From Wenyingzhuangia fucanilytica (GTDB lineage Bacteria > Bacteroidota > Bacteroidia > Flavobacteriales > Flavobacteriaceae): DNA of 64,000 nucleotides. The notes beneath the pieces are model-generated. The model saw only the letters and a list, made by a program, of their open reading frames with translations. It was not told the DNA's origin and made no database searches. The DNA is taken from contig NZ_CP014224.1 in assembly GCF_001697185.1 (NCBI RefSeq), positions 1,240,001 through 1,304,000 of the forward strand, in the 5' to 3' direction. Within the stretch, counting starts at the first letter, position 1. Each line of letters starts with the position of its first letter. The translations under genes were made by a program, and so were the position numbers. Shown piece after piece: positions 14,575 through 23,751 of the stretch.

Positions 14575-15686
14575 GACCACTTTTGAGGTTTGTGAATATT
14601 ATTGTAAATAAAAATGTATAGCTGAAAAAACAACAAGCATATGTCTAAAATAGGTGTAAAAAGTACAAGTCCTTTTTCTTTTAGTTTTTTGGCTGCAATT
14701 CCTACAACAATATATTCACTTATAAGTTTAATTGCAATTAATCCTGCAATAATTAATTGATAATTAGTATTGTCTACATATATAAGACTAGCAGGCAATA
14801 CCAACCAAAACAATAATCTATTAAATGTATAAAGTCCTAAAAGGAATTTATGTAATGGTTTATATAGGTTTGCTGTGCTTATATGTCTCCTTTTTTGTGT
14901 TGTCCAGCTTTTTCTATCTAATTTGGGAGGAGATGTAGTATGTGCATTTTCATCAAAACAAATGGCGGTATTTTGCTTGTTGGCAATTTGGTTGATTAAC
15001 AAATCATCATCACCCGACATTACTCTAATGTGTTGATGAAATCCTTTGTTCTTTAAAAACAAAGTTTTGCTATACATTAAATTTCTCCCAACACCCATAT
15101 ATGGAATTCCTATTTGTGCAAATGAAAAATATTGTAAAGCAGTCATTAAAGTTTCATAACGAATCATTTTGTTGATAAAACTTTTTGGAATGTCTTGGTA
15201 GGCACCATAACCTAAAACTACTTCTTTGTTTTGGGTAAATTGATTAGCCATTTCTTGAATCCAATACTCGCTATTGGGTTGACAATCGGCATCGGTTAAT
15301 AATAAGCAATCGTGTTTAGCAGCTTTTATTCCTAGTGTTAAGGCATATTTTTTATTTCCATAAAAATAATCTGTTTCTTGAATGGTAACTACTTTTACAA
15401 AATCATATTGTTGCTCATATGTTTCAAAAATATCAGCAGTTTCATCATAAGATCTATCATTAATCAAAACCAATTCAAACTCATCGTATTTTTGATTGAT
15501 TAAATAAGGTAAATAGTTTTTTAAGTTTTCAGCTTCGTTTTTGGCACAAACAATTACAGAAACAGGAATGTTGTTGTTTGCTTTTTGAGAGGTTTTTGTA
15601 AAGTTAAAAAAGTTGAACACAATAGTGTAGTAACCAAAATGTATCATCGTAATGAGTATACATATTGATAAAAGTATAATGGTCAT
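14571..15686 (-). CDS. family 2 glycosyltransferase, membrane-anchored
   Basis: This 371-residue GT-A enzyme has an N-terminal helix (residues 3-25), a catalytic domain and two to three C-terminal helices. Visible motifs are VSVIVCAKNEAENL near residue 42, NDRSYDET, the DXD-type TDADCQP, MSGDDD and a QKRRH box typical of processive GT2 enzymes. It probably makes a cell-surface glycan or glycolipid; the acceptor is unknown. It is the first gene of a three-gene overlapping operon with the sigma factor and the Nramp homologue. Confidence 0.88.
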   Translation of the reverse strand: MTIILLSICILITMIHFGYYTIVFNFFNFTKTSQKANNNIPVSVIVCAKNEAENLKNYLPYLINQKYDEFELVLINDRSYDETADIFETYEQQYDFVKVVTIQETDYFYGNKKYALTLGIKAAKHDCLLLTDADCQPNSEYWIQEMANQFTQNKEVVLGYGAYQDIPKSFINKMIRYETLMTALQYFSFAQIGIPYMGVGRNLMYSKTLFLKNKGFHQHIRVMSGDDDLLINQIANKQNTAICFDENAHTTSPPKLDRKSWTTQKRRHISTANLYKPLHKFLLGLYTFNRLLFWLVLPASLIYVDNTNYQLIIAGLIAIKLISEYIVVGIAAKKLKEKGLVLFTPILDICLLFFQLYIFIYNNIHKPQKWS

Positions 15687-15711
15687 AAAAGCTTATGCTG
15701 TATTATTTAAG

Positions 15712-15897
15712 TTATTTGTTTTCGCAGTCTTCTGGCATTTTACCACAAAAACCACATGGTTCTCCAGATTCGTTAAATTGAGAGTTTTGACTGGCACAAG
15801 TACCAGAAAATTTACCATCTTTTTTACCCCATATTTTAATGGCAATTCCTGCAAAAGCTAAGGCTAATAAACCAAGTGAAATTAAGAATAGTTTCAT
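15712..15897 (-). CDS. small Cys-rich membrane-anchored protein, 61 residues
   Basis: This has an N-terminal hydrophobic helix (residues 2-22) followed by a short Lys-rich turn and a Cys-rich tail (GTCASQ, EPCGFCGKMPEDC). It resembles small flavobacterial 'membrane or secreted' proteins of unknown function. The four Cys could bind a metal or form disulfides. A -7 element lies upstream at 15912-15919. It lies 25 bp before the glycosyltransferase on the same strand and may be cotranscribed. Confidence 0.7.
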   Translation of the reverse strand: MKLFLISLGLLALAFAGIAIKIWGKKDGKFSGTCASQNSQFNESGEPCGFCGKMPEDCENK

Positions 15898-15911
15898 AAA
15901 ATTAATTTTAA

Positions 15912-15919
15912 CAAAGATA
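15912..15919 (-). promoter_or_regulatory. -7 promoter element (TATCTTTG)
   Basis: This minus-strand TAnnTTTG match is 14 bp upstream of the 61-residue gene. Confidence 0.5.
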
Positions 15920-16012
15920 CAATTTTTTACGGTTATTCCTTTTTTAGAACCTATACTTTTAAGTGTTATATTTTGTAGAATTTTTAATTCTATAGAGTTT
16001 AAATACAGTTAT

Positions 16013-16026
16013 AAACACTAGTGTTT
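16013..16026. promoter_or_regulatory. 14-bp perfect palindrome AAACACTAGTGTTT, possible operator
   Basis: A perfect inverted repeat without spacer lies in the divergent gap between the 61-residue gene and the YwqK-type gene. The size fits a dimeric repressor site. No T-run follows on the left side, so it is not an obvious terminator. Confidence 0.3.
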
Positions 16027-16121
16027 TTTATGCAAGTAGCTAATAAATAATGAGGGTTTAATATGATTTGTAAATCAAAAACAAATTGATTAGTTTTATT
16101 AACCCCCAAATTACCCCAGTC

Positions 16122-16652
16122 ATGAAAAATATACTCCTATTATTACTTATAATAATCTTTTCTTGCGCTAAAGAAAAAGAGACTGTTTTTGACAACACTT
16201 TTAAAAAGAATAACAATCTTTTATACAGAAATGATGTTTTGTATACAGGCATCGTGTATAATAACTATCAAAACGGTCAACATAAATATCAACGAGAATT
16301 TAAAAACGGACTACTTGATGGTGTTTATAATAAATGGTATCAAAATGGTCAATTAGCAGAAGAAAGAATATATAGTAAAGGAAAAAGAGTTGGAGTTCAT
16401 AAAGGATGGTGGGAAAATGGTGTGCAACGTTTTGAGTATGTTTTTAATGAAAATGGTGAGTACGAGGGAGAGATAAAAGAATGGTATAGAACAGGTGATA
16501 TTTATAAAAAATATAATTATATCAATGGACGTGAAGAGGGGCATCAGCAAATGTGGGATCTTGATGGAGATTTATTAGCGAATTATATAATAGTTAACGG
16601 CGAACGTTTTGGTAGGTTAAGAGCAAAAGGTTGCGATTTAAAACAGTTTTAA
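16122..16652 (+). CDS. YwqK/MORN-repeat lipoprotein
   Basis: This protein of about 176 residues has a lipoprotein signal peptide (KNILLLLLIIIFSC) and at least five degenerate repeats of the MORN/YwqK type (G.Y..WY.NGQL, G..KGWWENG, GEIKEWYRTG). Automated annotation often calls such proteins 'toxin-antitoxin system YwqK family antitoxin'; nothing here supports a toxin partner. A longer frame opens at 16086, but the lipoprotein signal fixes the start at 16122. It ends one base before the SCO gene and is probably cotranscribed with it. Confidence 0.82.
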   Translation: MKNILLLLLIIIFSCAKEKETVFDNTFKKNNNLLYRNDVLYTGIVYNNYQNGQHKYQREFKNGLLDGVYNKWYQNGQLAEERIYSKGKRVGVHKGWWENGVQRFEYVFNENGEYEGEIKEWYRTGDIYKKYNYINGREEGHQQMWDLDGDLLANYIIVNGERFGRLRAKGCDLKQF

Positions 16653-16653
16653 T

Positions 16654-17319
16654 ATGAAAGTGATAAAAACGATTTGGCTAATTTCTATAATGATTATTGT
16701 GGGATGTAGTTCTAAAAATGAGAAGAAAACAGTTCGTAAGAACCCAGATGTTTTACCTTATTTTAATTCTTATGATTTAACTCCTCAATGGGGAGAGGGA
16801 AAAGAAGTAAAAAAGCATAAAATAGCTCCTTTTAGCTTTACCAATCAAGATGGAAAAAAAGTGTCTAAACAAGACTATGATGGTAAAATATATGTATCTC
16901 ATTTTTTCTTTACAAGTTGTACAAGCATTTGTAAGGTGTTAATTAATAATATGTCTCTTTTACAAGAAAATTTTGAAGGTGATGAAAACGTAAAGTTTAT
17001 ATCTCATTCTGTTACTCCCGAAATAGATTCTGTTCAAAAGTTAAAAGAGTATGCAGATTATCATCAAATAAATAGTAAACAATGGAGTTTGGTTACTGGA
17101 AATAAAGATGAGATTTATAAAATAGCTAGAGAATCATATTTTTCTGATGATGATTTTAAAGAATCAAAAAAAGCAAGCACATTTATTCATAGTGAAAACT
17201 TTTTGTTGGTAGATCCAACGGGGCACATCAGGGGAGTTTATAATGGAACTTTGAATATAGAAATTGATAGGATAACCAATCATATAAAGCTCTTAAAGAA
17301 AGAGTTTAACATTAAGTAA
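16654..17319 (+). CDS. SCO family copper chaperone lipoprotein
   Basis: This 221-residue lipoprotein (lipobox IIVGC) has a thioredoxin-like SCO1/SenC domain. Copper ligands are Cys89 and Cys93 (CTSIC) and a distal His in STFIHSEN. SCO proteins deliver copper to the CuA site of cytochrome oxidases or act as thiol reductants. It is the second gene of an operon with the YwqK-type lipoprotein. Together with the cbb3 cluster at the left edge it shows investment in respiratory copper enzymes. Confidence 0.9.
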   Translation: MKVIKTIWLISIMIIVGCSSKNEKKTVRKNPDVLPYFNSYDLTPQWGEGKEVKKHKIAPFSFTNQDGKKVSKQDYDGKIYVSHFFFTSCTSICKVLINNMSLLQENFEGDENVKFISHSVTPEIDSVQKLKEYADYHQINSKQWSLVTGNKDEIYKIARESYFSDDDFKESKKASTFIHSENFLLVDPTGHIRGVYNGTLNIEIDRITNHIKLLKKEFNIK

Positions 17320-17364
17320 TGTTAAATTTATTCAGTATACAAGGCTTGTTTGCTTGTGTTTTTG

Positions 17365-17372
17365 TAAATTTG
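17365..17372 (+). promoter_or_regulatory. proB promoter, -7 element TAAATTTG
   Basis: This TAnnTTTG match is 26 bp before proB. A TTG at 17346-17348 with 16-bp spacing could be the -33 element, one base short of the usual range. Confidence 0.5.
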
Positions 17373-17398
17373 TGTAAATTTTAACAAAAAAATAATTT

Positions 17399-18181
17399 AT
17401 GTACGATCAATTAATAGTTGTAAAAGTAGGAACCAATGTAATGAAAAACAAGAACAATAGAATTGTTCGCCCTGTACTTCAAAACTTGGTCTCTCAAATT
17501 GCTGATTTATATGAGCGTAATATTATGACCATTTTAGTTTCTTCAGGATCTGCAATTGCAGGAAAAGAGGTTTTAGGACCCTCAATCATTAAAGATCCAT
17601 CTATTAGAAGACAAGTTTATTCTTCTATCGGTCAACCAAGAATGATGCGTTTATATTACAATATTTTCCATGATTTTGGAATTAATTGTGCGCAAGTATT
17701 ACCAACTAAAAGAGATTTTCAACCTGGAGTTCACCGTGATAATATGGTAAACTGTTATAAAGGTTTATTAGAAGAAGGAGTGATTCCTGTAGCAAATGAA
17801 GATGATACAGTTTCTTTAACTTCTACAATGTTTACAGATAATGATGAAATGGCTAGTTTAATTGCTGAGTTAGTAGAGGCAGATAAATTAATTATTTTAA
17901 CAGATATTGACGGTGTTTATACAGGTAATCCTGCCGATGAAGGTACTGAGTTGATAGAAGAAGTAACTTCTACAGAAAACTTAGACCAATACATTCAACC
18001 TAACAAAAAAGGTGAAGGTGAAGGTAGAGGAGGAATGAGATCTAAAATTAGTGTTGCTCAAAAATCAGCAAAAAATAATATTCCTACTTATATTGTAAAC
18101 GGAAAAACAGAAAATATCATTTTAGATATTATAGATGATGAGTATGTTGGAACAAGAATTTCTAATGATTTAGAAAAGTAA
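17399..18181 (+). CDS. proB: glutamate 5-kinase
   Basis: This 260-residue amino acid kinase catalyses the first step of proline synthesis. It opens with VVKVGTNVM, contains VSSGSAIAGK, NEDDTVS and TDIDGVYTGNP, and keeps the Lys-rich GGMRSKISVA loop. It lacks the C-terminal PUA domain of the E. coli enzyme (about 100 residues shorter), as in other short ProB proteins. The proA gene is not adjacent; proC is 8 kb away on the other strand. Confidence 0.92.
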   Translation: MYDQLIVVKVGTNVMKNKNNRIVRPVLQNLVSQIADLYERNIMTILVSSGSAIAGKEVLGPSIIKDPSIRRQVYSSIGQPRMMRLYYNIFHDFGINCAQVLPTKRDFQPGVHRDNMVNCYKGLLEEGVIPVANEDDTVSLTSTMFTDNDEMASLIAELVEADKLIILTDIDGVYTGNPADEGTELIEEVTSTENLDQYIQPNKKGEGEGRGGMRSKISVAQKSAKNNIPTYIVNGKTENIILDIIDDEYVGTRISNDLEK

Positions 18182-18188
18182 TATTACT

Positions 18189-19190
18189 CTAAAAAACATT
18201 AACTTCTATTTCCAGAGGAATTTCAAATTCAGTTTTGATTTTTCTCTGGATTTTTTTTGCAATTTCGTAAACCTCTTTTCCGGTTGCATCTCCATAATTA
18301 ACCAACACTAAAGCTTGTTTACTATGTACTCCAGCAGCTCCAAAACGTTTTCCTTTAAATCCAGCTTTTTCAATTAACCAACCAGCAGGAACTTTTACAA
18401 GTGTTTCAGAAACTGGGTATGATGGAATTTCTGGATATTGATTTTTTAGTTTGTTAAACAAAGTAATATCAATCACAGGGTTTTTAAAAAAGCTACCACT
18501 ATTACCAATTTCTTTAGGGTTTGGAAGTTTACTATTTCGGATGGCAATAACAGCGTTACTAATGTCTTTTAAGCTTGGGTTACTAATGTTTTTTAGTTCT
18601 TCTTGTATGGCTCCGTAAGAGGTATTTGTGTTGTGGTTTTTAGTAGTAAGCTTAAAAGTTACACTAATAATAGCGTATTGATCTTTTGCTTTGTTTTTAA
18701 AAATTGAATTCCTGTATCCAAACTCACATTCAGCATTAGTAAAGGTTTCAATTTTTAAAGTTTTTTTGTTTAATGCTTCAAGAGAAGTAATGGTATCTTT
18801 TACTTCAAAACCGTAGGCTCCAATGTTTTGAATAGGACATGTTCCTACGTTTCCTGGAATTAAAGATAGGTTTTCTAAACCTCCATAATTTTGATCAATA
18901 CACCACAAAACAAATTCATGCCAGTTTTCTCCAGCCGAAGCAGTAACTTCAACAGTATTTTCTGTTTGATTGTTTACAATTACTCCATTTAAATTTAAGT
19001 GAACTACAGTAGCATCAATATTCTGAGTTAGTAACATATTACTTCCTCCGCCTAATAAAAATACATCGTTGTTTTCTTGTAATACAGTTTTTAATTGTTG
19101 AACTGTAGTTACAGAAATAAACTTTTTAGCCATAACATCTATGCCAAAAGTATTGTAGTTTTTAAGAGAGAAATCTGTGTGGTATTGCAT
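18189..19190 (-). CDS. murB: UDP-N-acetylenolpyruvoylglucosamine reductase
   Basis: This 333-residue FAD enzyme makes UDP-MurNAc for peptidoglycan. FAD-binding LGGGSNMLLT near residue 46, SLIPGNVGTCPIQNIGAYG near residue 111 and the catalytic GNSGSFFKNP Ser region near residue 220 are all present. It is a type I MurB by the YR..IFK motif (FGYRNSIFKNK). It is convergent with proB, with seven bases between the stops. Confidence 0.95.
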   Translation of the reverse strand: MQYHTDFSLKNYNTFGIDVMAKKFISVTTVQQLKTVLQENNDVFLLGGGSNMLLTQNIDATVVHLNLNGVIVNNQTENTVEVTASAGENWHEFVLWCIDQNYGGLENLSLIPGNVGTCPIQNIGAYGFEVKDTITSLEALNKKTLKIETFTNAECEFGYRNSIFKNKAKDQYAIISVTFKLTTKNHNTNTSYGAIQEELKNISNPSLKDISNAVIAIRNSKLPNPKEIGNSGSFFKNPVIDITLFNKLKNQYPEIPSYPVSETLVKVPAGWLIEKAGFKGKRFGAAGVHSKQALVLVNYGDATGKEVYEIAKKIQRKIKTEFEIPLEIEVNVF

Positions 19191-19221
19191 GGGTTAAAGA
19201 TGCAGATTTTGTGTGGAATCT

Positions 19222-19252
19222 CAAATTTATTTTAAAACTTTAGGTTTAACAA
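19222..19252 (-). promoter_or_regulatory. murB promoter (TTG-20-TAAATTTG)
   Basis: On the minus strand a -33 TTG (19250-19252) is followed after 20 bp by TAAATTTG (19222-19229), within the flavobacterial 17-23 spacing. It lies inside the 3' end of the upstream tolC-like gene. Confidence 0.6.
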
Positions 19253-20542
19253 TTCACCACTTAATTGTAGCAATTGTAATTCGGCAAACTTAGTTTCGTA
19301 TTTGGCCTGATTTCTACTCAATTCAGCGTTTAACAAATTAAGTTGAGCTTGTCTAAATTCAATAGAAGTAGCTTGTCCAATTTGAAATTTCTCTAAAGTT
19401 CTATCAAAATTGTTTTTAGAGGTGTTAATGTTTCTTTCTTGTATCAAATAAATTTGATATTTATTGTGATAATCATCCCAAGCATTGTTAAAATCTCGTT
19501 CTATATTAAGAATGTTATTTTGTTGTTGTAATTTTTGGTTTTCTATATTGATTTTAGCGTTTTTGGCAGCTGTAATATTACTACCACCATCAAATAAATT
19601 CCACGATACAGTTAAGCCAGCAGTTAATCCAGTGTTGGTTGCCACAGATAAAAATGAAGCCGCGTTGTTGTTGTTTTTACTCCATCCGTAACTACCATTT
19701 ACACCAATTACAGGTAAAAATCCAGCTTTGGTTATTTTCATGTTTAACTCACTAATAGCTATGTTTTTTTCTGTTTTTAATAAAGTAGTGTTGTTTTGTT
19801 TTGCGCTCTCCAACATCTCTTCTTTGTTAGCATACATAGAAAAGTCAACATCTGTATTTATGTCAAAATCTTCTTTTAGAGTATTTCCAATAATCACATT
19901 TAGGTTACGTTTTGCATTTTTTAATTGTTGAATAGCGTTAATAATATTAATGCTATCATTATTAATATCAACCTCTGCATTTAAAACGCCTAATTTTGTG
20001 TTTTGTCCATATTCAAATTGATACTCAGTTCTTGATAATCTCTTTTTTGATATATCAAGTGTTTCTGTTAAAGACTTTACATTTTCTTTTAATTGAGCCA
20101 CGCTGTAATAAACACTAAAAAGTTCTATAAGTGTGTTTTCTATAGTTTCTTTGGCTTCTAATTCAGATAAATTATACTGTTCTTTTAAACGTTTGTAATT
20201 GTATTCTCTTCCAAAACCATCAAAAATGGTGTAGTTTAAATTGATAGAGGCATTGTAATTAGAACTTTTAGCATTGGTTAAACTAGTGCTGGTACCGTTA
20301 GAAAATTCCGCATCAATATTGTTTAAATTAGCTACAGCCCCTCCATTAGCAGTAATGGTTGGTAAATAATCAGAGTTAAGGATGTCTGTATTATTTTTTT
20401 CAATCTCTACATTATTATTGGCCATTTTAACGCCAAAGTTATTTTCTAAAGCAAGTTCTATAGCTTTTTGTTGTGTTAATACTTCTTGAGCTTGTAAACT
20501 GATAAAACTTAAAAAGAATAATATGATGATTTTAGTGTTCAT
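19232..20542 (-). CDS. TolC family outer-membrane efflux protein
   Basis: This protein of about 436 residues has a signal peptide ending LQAQ and two repeats of the outer-membrane efflux fold with long coiled-coil helices (for example NTKLGVLNAEVDINN, QATSIEFRQAQLNLL). It forms the outer channel of the RND pump encoded just upstream. The ATG at 20542 gives a clean signal peptide and overlaps the RND stop by 11 bp; the longer reading from 20569 adds charged residues before the signal and is unlikely. Confidence 0.92.
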   Translation of the reverse strand: MNTKIIILFFLSFISLQAQEVLTQQKAIELALENNFGVKMANNNVEIEKNNTDILNSDYLPTITANGGAVANLNNIDAEFSNGTSTSLTNAKSSNYNASINLNYTIFDGFGREYNYKRLKEQYNLSELEAKETIENTLIELFSVYYSVAQLKENVKSLTETLDISKKRLSRTEYQFEYGQNTKLGVLNAEVDINNDSINIINAIQQLKNAKRNLNVIIGNTLKEDFDINTDVDFSMYANKEEMLESAKQNNTTLLKTEKNIAISELNMKITKAGFLPVIGVNGSYGWSKNNNNAASFLSVATNTGLTAGLTVSWNLFDGGSNITAAKNAKINIENQKLQQQNNILNIERDFNNAWDDYHNKYQIYLIQERNINTSKNNFDRTLEKFQIGQATSIEFRQAQLNLLNAELSRNQAKYETKFAELQLLQLSGELLNLKF

Positions 20543-23500
20543 TTTCTTCGATTTGTTCTTTAATAGCACGTTCTACTTCTTCTTTTGTAACATTTTTACC
20601 TGTTGCTAACCATTTAACGTTTTTCTTAATACTGTTGCTAAATGATAATAATAAAGGCAAGGCAAGTAGTGTTAAAATGGTGGCATAAGCAATACCAAAA
20701 GAAATAGAAATGGCCATAGGTTTTAAAAACTGTGCTTGTCTACTTTTTTCTAATAATAAAGGAGCTAAACCTGCAATGGTGGTTAAAGAGGTTAAGAAAA
20801 TGGCTCTAAATCTTGATTTTCCTGCTTCGGATAAAGCAAGGTCAAAAGGCATTCCTTCTTTTAAGTTAGAATTAAACTTACCAATTAAAACCAATCCATC
20901 ATTTACCATAATTCCAATCAATGCAATAATTCCTAATAGCGATAATATGTTAACTGGGAATCCTAAAATCCAATGTCCCCAAGCAACAGCAGTTAAACTA
21001 AAAGGAACCAAAATAAGTAGTAAAATAGGTTGGCTATAACTTCTAAAAGTAAAAGCGATGGTAATATATATCAATAATAAAATGATGGTTCCGGCACTGT
21101 TTAGTGAACTAGAAAGTTTACTAGCTTCTCTATTTTGTCCTTCAAAAGAGGCACTAATTGTAGGATATTTAGATTGTATTTTAGGAATAAACTCTGTTCT
21201 AATATCGTCTAAAATTTCCGTGTTACTAGTACTAGGATCTTTTAAATCTGCAGATACTTGTATTTCTCTTTGTCCTTCTAAGTGATTGATGGCAACATCA
21301 CCTCTTATGATACTATAAGTAGCGATATCTTTTAAGGTAACACGTTCGTTGTTTGGTGTTACAATTCTCATATCATCTAAATCGTTGATAGAATTTCTGT
21401 TTGTTCTATCGTAACGAACCCATACTTTAATTTCATCTTGTCCACGCTGAAAACGCTGCGCTTGAGTACCAAAAAATCCAGCTCTAATTTGAGTCATTAC
21501 CGTGTTTAAATCCAAGCCTAACAAATAAGCATTGTTTTTTAATTCTAAACGAATCTCTTTGATTCCCTGAGGATCGTTGTCTTCAATATCTTTTAAAAGT
21601 GGGTTAGATTCTAAATATTTTTTTAATTCAACCTTAGAAGCTTTAAGTTCTTCAATATTATTACTTAATAAAGAAACAGATACAGGACTTCCTCCAAAAT
21701 TACCTCCAGAACCATAAATTAGTTTTTCTGTACCCACTATAGGGCCTACTAATTCTTCTAATCTGTTAGTTACCATAAAGGATTTAATCACATCTGGTCT
21801 TTCTTCTCCAGGTAAAAGGTTGATACGTAAGCTGGCACTAGAACTGCTATTGATGTTGACAATAGTGTTTTCAAATAATTGCTTTCCAGTTCCTTTTAAG
21901 TATTTATCTGTTAATTCTTTATTTACTATGAAAGATTTTTCTTCTATTAAAGAAATAATAGAGTCGGTGATTTTTTCATTGGTTCCTGCAGGCATTTCTA
22001 ATTCAATAATAGCAGTATCACTAGCCACTCTTGGGAAAAGAGTTACGTTAATAATTCCTCCTTGAATAGATCCAATTGTAAGAATTAATAAACCAATAAA
22101 AACACTAAAGGATAAAATTTTATATTTTAAAATCCAGTCTAAAATAGGGCTGTAAATACGATCTCTTAAAAAAGACATCAATCTGTCACCTATTTTGTTA
22201 ATCCCTCTCATTTTGTTAAAAAACTGTTTAACTTTTGATGGATTTTCTTCTGCTACATCTGGCTTTAAAGCTTTAGAATGTGCTAGGTGAGCAGGTAAAA
22301 TAATTAAGGCCTCTACCAAAGAAACCACTAAAGTTAGAATTACAATAACGGAAACTTCTCCAAAAAACTCCCCAATTCTACTATCTAAAAATAAGAATAG
22401 AGAAAAGGCTAATAGGGTAGTGATGATGGCAGAAACTACAGGAGGAATAACCTCTAAAGTTCCATCTATTGCAGCTTGTATAGGTGTTTTTCCTTTTTCG
22501 TAATGTTGATAAATGTTTTCGGCAATTACAATTCCATCATCTACCAAAATACCAATAACGATGATCATTCCGAATAGTGACAAAATATTGATGGTTACAT
22601 CAAACTGGCTAGCAAAAATAAACATTCCTAAGAAAGAAATAGGAAGACCAAATGCTACCCAAAAAGCCAAACGAGTATTTAGGAATAATGATAAAAATAC
22701 CAATACCAATATCATTCCCACAATAGCGTTTTCGGTCAATAAATCTGTACGCTGTTGTAAAGTAACAGACATATCTCTTACAATGCTTATGTTTACATTG
22801 TTATGCTGTTCATTGTATGTTTCAATATATTCCTTTACTTTTTCTGCGGAAGAGAGTAAGTCTTCATTGTTAGTACTTGTAATACTAATATTTACCGCTA
22901 ATTCTTGATTAAAATATGTAGCATTTGGAGTTTCGGAAAAGCGATCTCTAATAATAGAAACATCTTTTAATCTCACAACTTTTCCATCAGCATCCGCTTT
23001 AACAATGGTGTTAGATAGTTCTTTACCGTAATAAGATTTATTATTTGCTCTAATTAAATACTCCTCGGCATTGGTTTTAATATTTCCTCCAGTAACTAGT
23101 ATATTTGAAGAACTCACTGCTTTAGAAACGTCATCAAAAGTAATGTTGTAAGCCAATAATTTTAGTTCATCAACGGCTATTTCAATTTCTTCATCAGGAA
23201 AACCAGAAATGGCTATTTGCGAAATTCCATCAATAGCTCTTAAATCATTTTCTACTTGTCTAGATAAGGTTTTTAAAGTTGCCAAGGGAATATCTTTACC
23301 GCTTAAAGCAAATGATATGGTTTCTCTAATTTCTTCGTTTTTAGAAACCACAAGTGGTTCCATTCCAGATGGAAAGGTTGGAACTCTATCTACAGCATTT
23401 TTTACTTCTAAAAGCATAAAATCTATATCTTCCCCTTTTTCAATTTCTACACTAATGCTTCCACTATTTTCTTTAGAAACCGAAGTAACTCTATCTACAC

Positions 23501-23729
23501 CTTTAAGTCCTTTTAAATTGTCTTCTATTTGTAAAACAATACCTTCTTCTATTTCTTGAGGTGAGGCCCCAGGATAGTTAATGTTGATGGAAATTAATTT
23601 AGAATCTACCAATGGAAAAAAGGAAGATTTTAAAGAGCGCATTCCTATAAAACCAAATAAAGCAAAAGCAAGAATAAATATGTTTACTGCTATGTGGTAT
23701 TTGATAAAATAACTAATTATTTTTTTCAT
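20532..23729 (-). CDS. RND efflux pump, inner-membrane permease (AcrB/MMPL superfamily)
   Basis: This 1065-residue protein has the RND plan of twelve helices, with helix 1 at residues 12-30 and two large periplasmic loops. Motifs include NYPGASPQEIEEGI near residue 50, GILVDDGIVIAENI near residue 396 with the proton-relay Asp pair, and GIMVNDGLVLIGKFN in the second half. The second copy has an Asn in place of one Asp, common in Bacteroidetes pumps. It is the middle gene of the adaptor-pump-TolC operon; the substrate is unknown. Confidence 0.95.
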   Translation of the reverse strand: MKKIISYFIKYHIAVNIFILAFALFGFIGMRSLKSSFFPLVDSKLISININYPGASPQEIEEGIVLQIEDNLKGLKGVDRVTSVSKENSGSISVEIEKGEDIDFMLLEVKNAVDRVPTFPSGMEPLVVSKNEEIRETISFALSGKDIPLATLKTLSRQVENDLRAIDGISQIAISGFPDEEIEIAVDELKLLAYNITFDDVSKAVSSSNILVTGGNIKTNAEEYLIRANNKSYYGKELSNTIVKADADGKVVRLKDVSIIRDRFSETPNATYFNQELAVNISITSTNNEDLLSSAEKVKEYIETYNEQHNNVNISIVRDMSVTLQQRTDLLTENAIVGMILVLVFLSLFLNTRLAFWVAFGLPISFLGMFIFASQFDVTINILSLFGMIIVIGILVDDGIVIAENIYQHYEKGKTPIQAAIDGTLEVIPPVVSAIITTLLAFSLFLFLDSRIGEFFGEVSVIVILTLVVSLVEALIILPAHLAHSKALKPDVAEENPSKVKQFFNKMRGINKIGDRLMSFLRDRIYSPILDWILKYKILSFSVFIGLLILTIGSIQGGIINVTLFPRVASDTAIIELEMPAGTNEKITDSIISLIEEKSFIVNKELTDKYLKGTGKQLFENTIVNINSSSSASLRINLLPGEERPDVIKSFMVTNRLEELVGPIVGTEKLIYGSGGNFGGSPVSVSLLSNNIEELKASKVELKKYLESNPLLKDIEDNDPQGIKEIRLELKNNAYLLGLDLNTVMTQIRAGFFGTQAQRFQRGQDEIKVWVRYDRTNRNSINDLDDMRIVTPNNERVTLKDIATYSIIRGDVAINHLEGQREIQVSADLKDPSTSNTEILDDIRTEFIPKIQSKYPTISASFEGQNREASKLSSSLNSAGTIILLLIYITIAFTFRSYSQPILLLILVPFSLTAVAWGHWILGFPVNILSLLGIIALIGIMVNDGLVLIGKFNSNLKEGMPFDLALSEAGKSRFRAIFLTSLTTIAGLAPLLLEKSRQAQFLKPMAISISFGIAYATILTLLALPLLLSFSNSIKKNVKWLATGKNVTKEEVERAIKEQIEENEH

Positions 23730-23751
23730 TATGAAAAGTCTTTATGTTGGT

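Noticed and set aside
16122-16652. Toxin-antitoxin module suggested by the YwqK family name
   Set aside because: The product is a MORN-repeat lipoprotein and the neighbour is a SCO copper chaperone; no toxin-like gene is present.
22513-22908. Plus-strand open frame inside the RND pump gene
   Set aside because: It is antisense to conserved RND helices and is Lys/Asn-rich by composition only.
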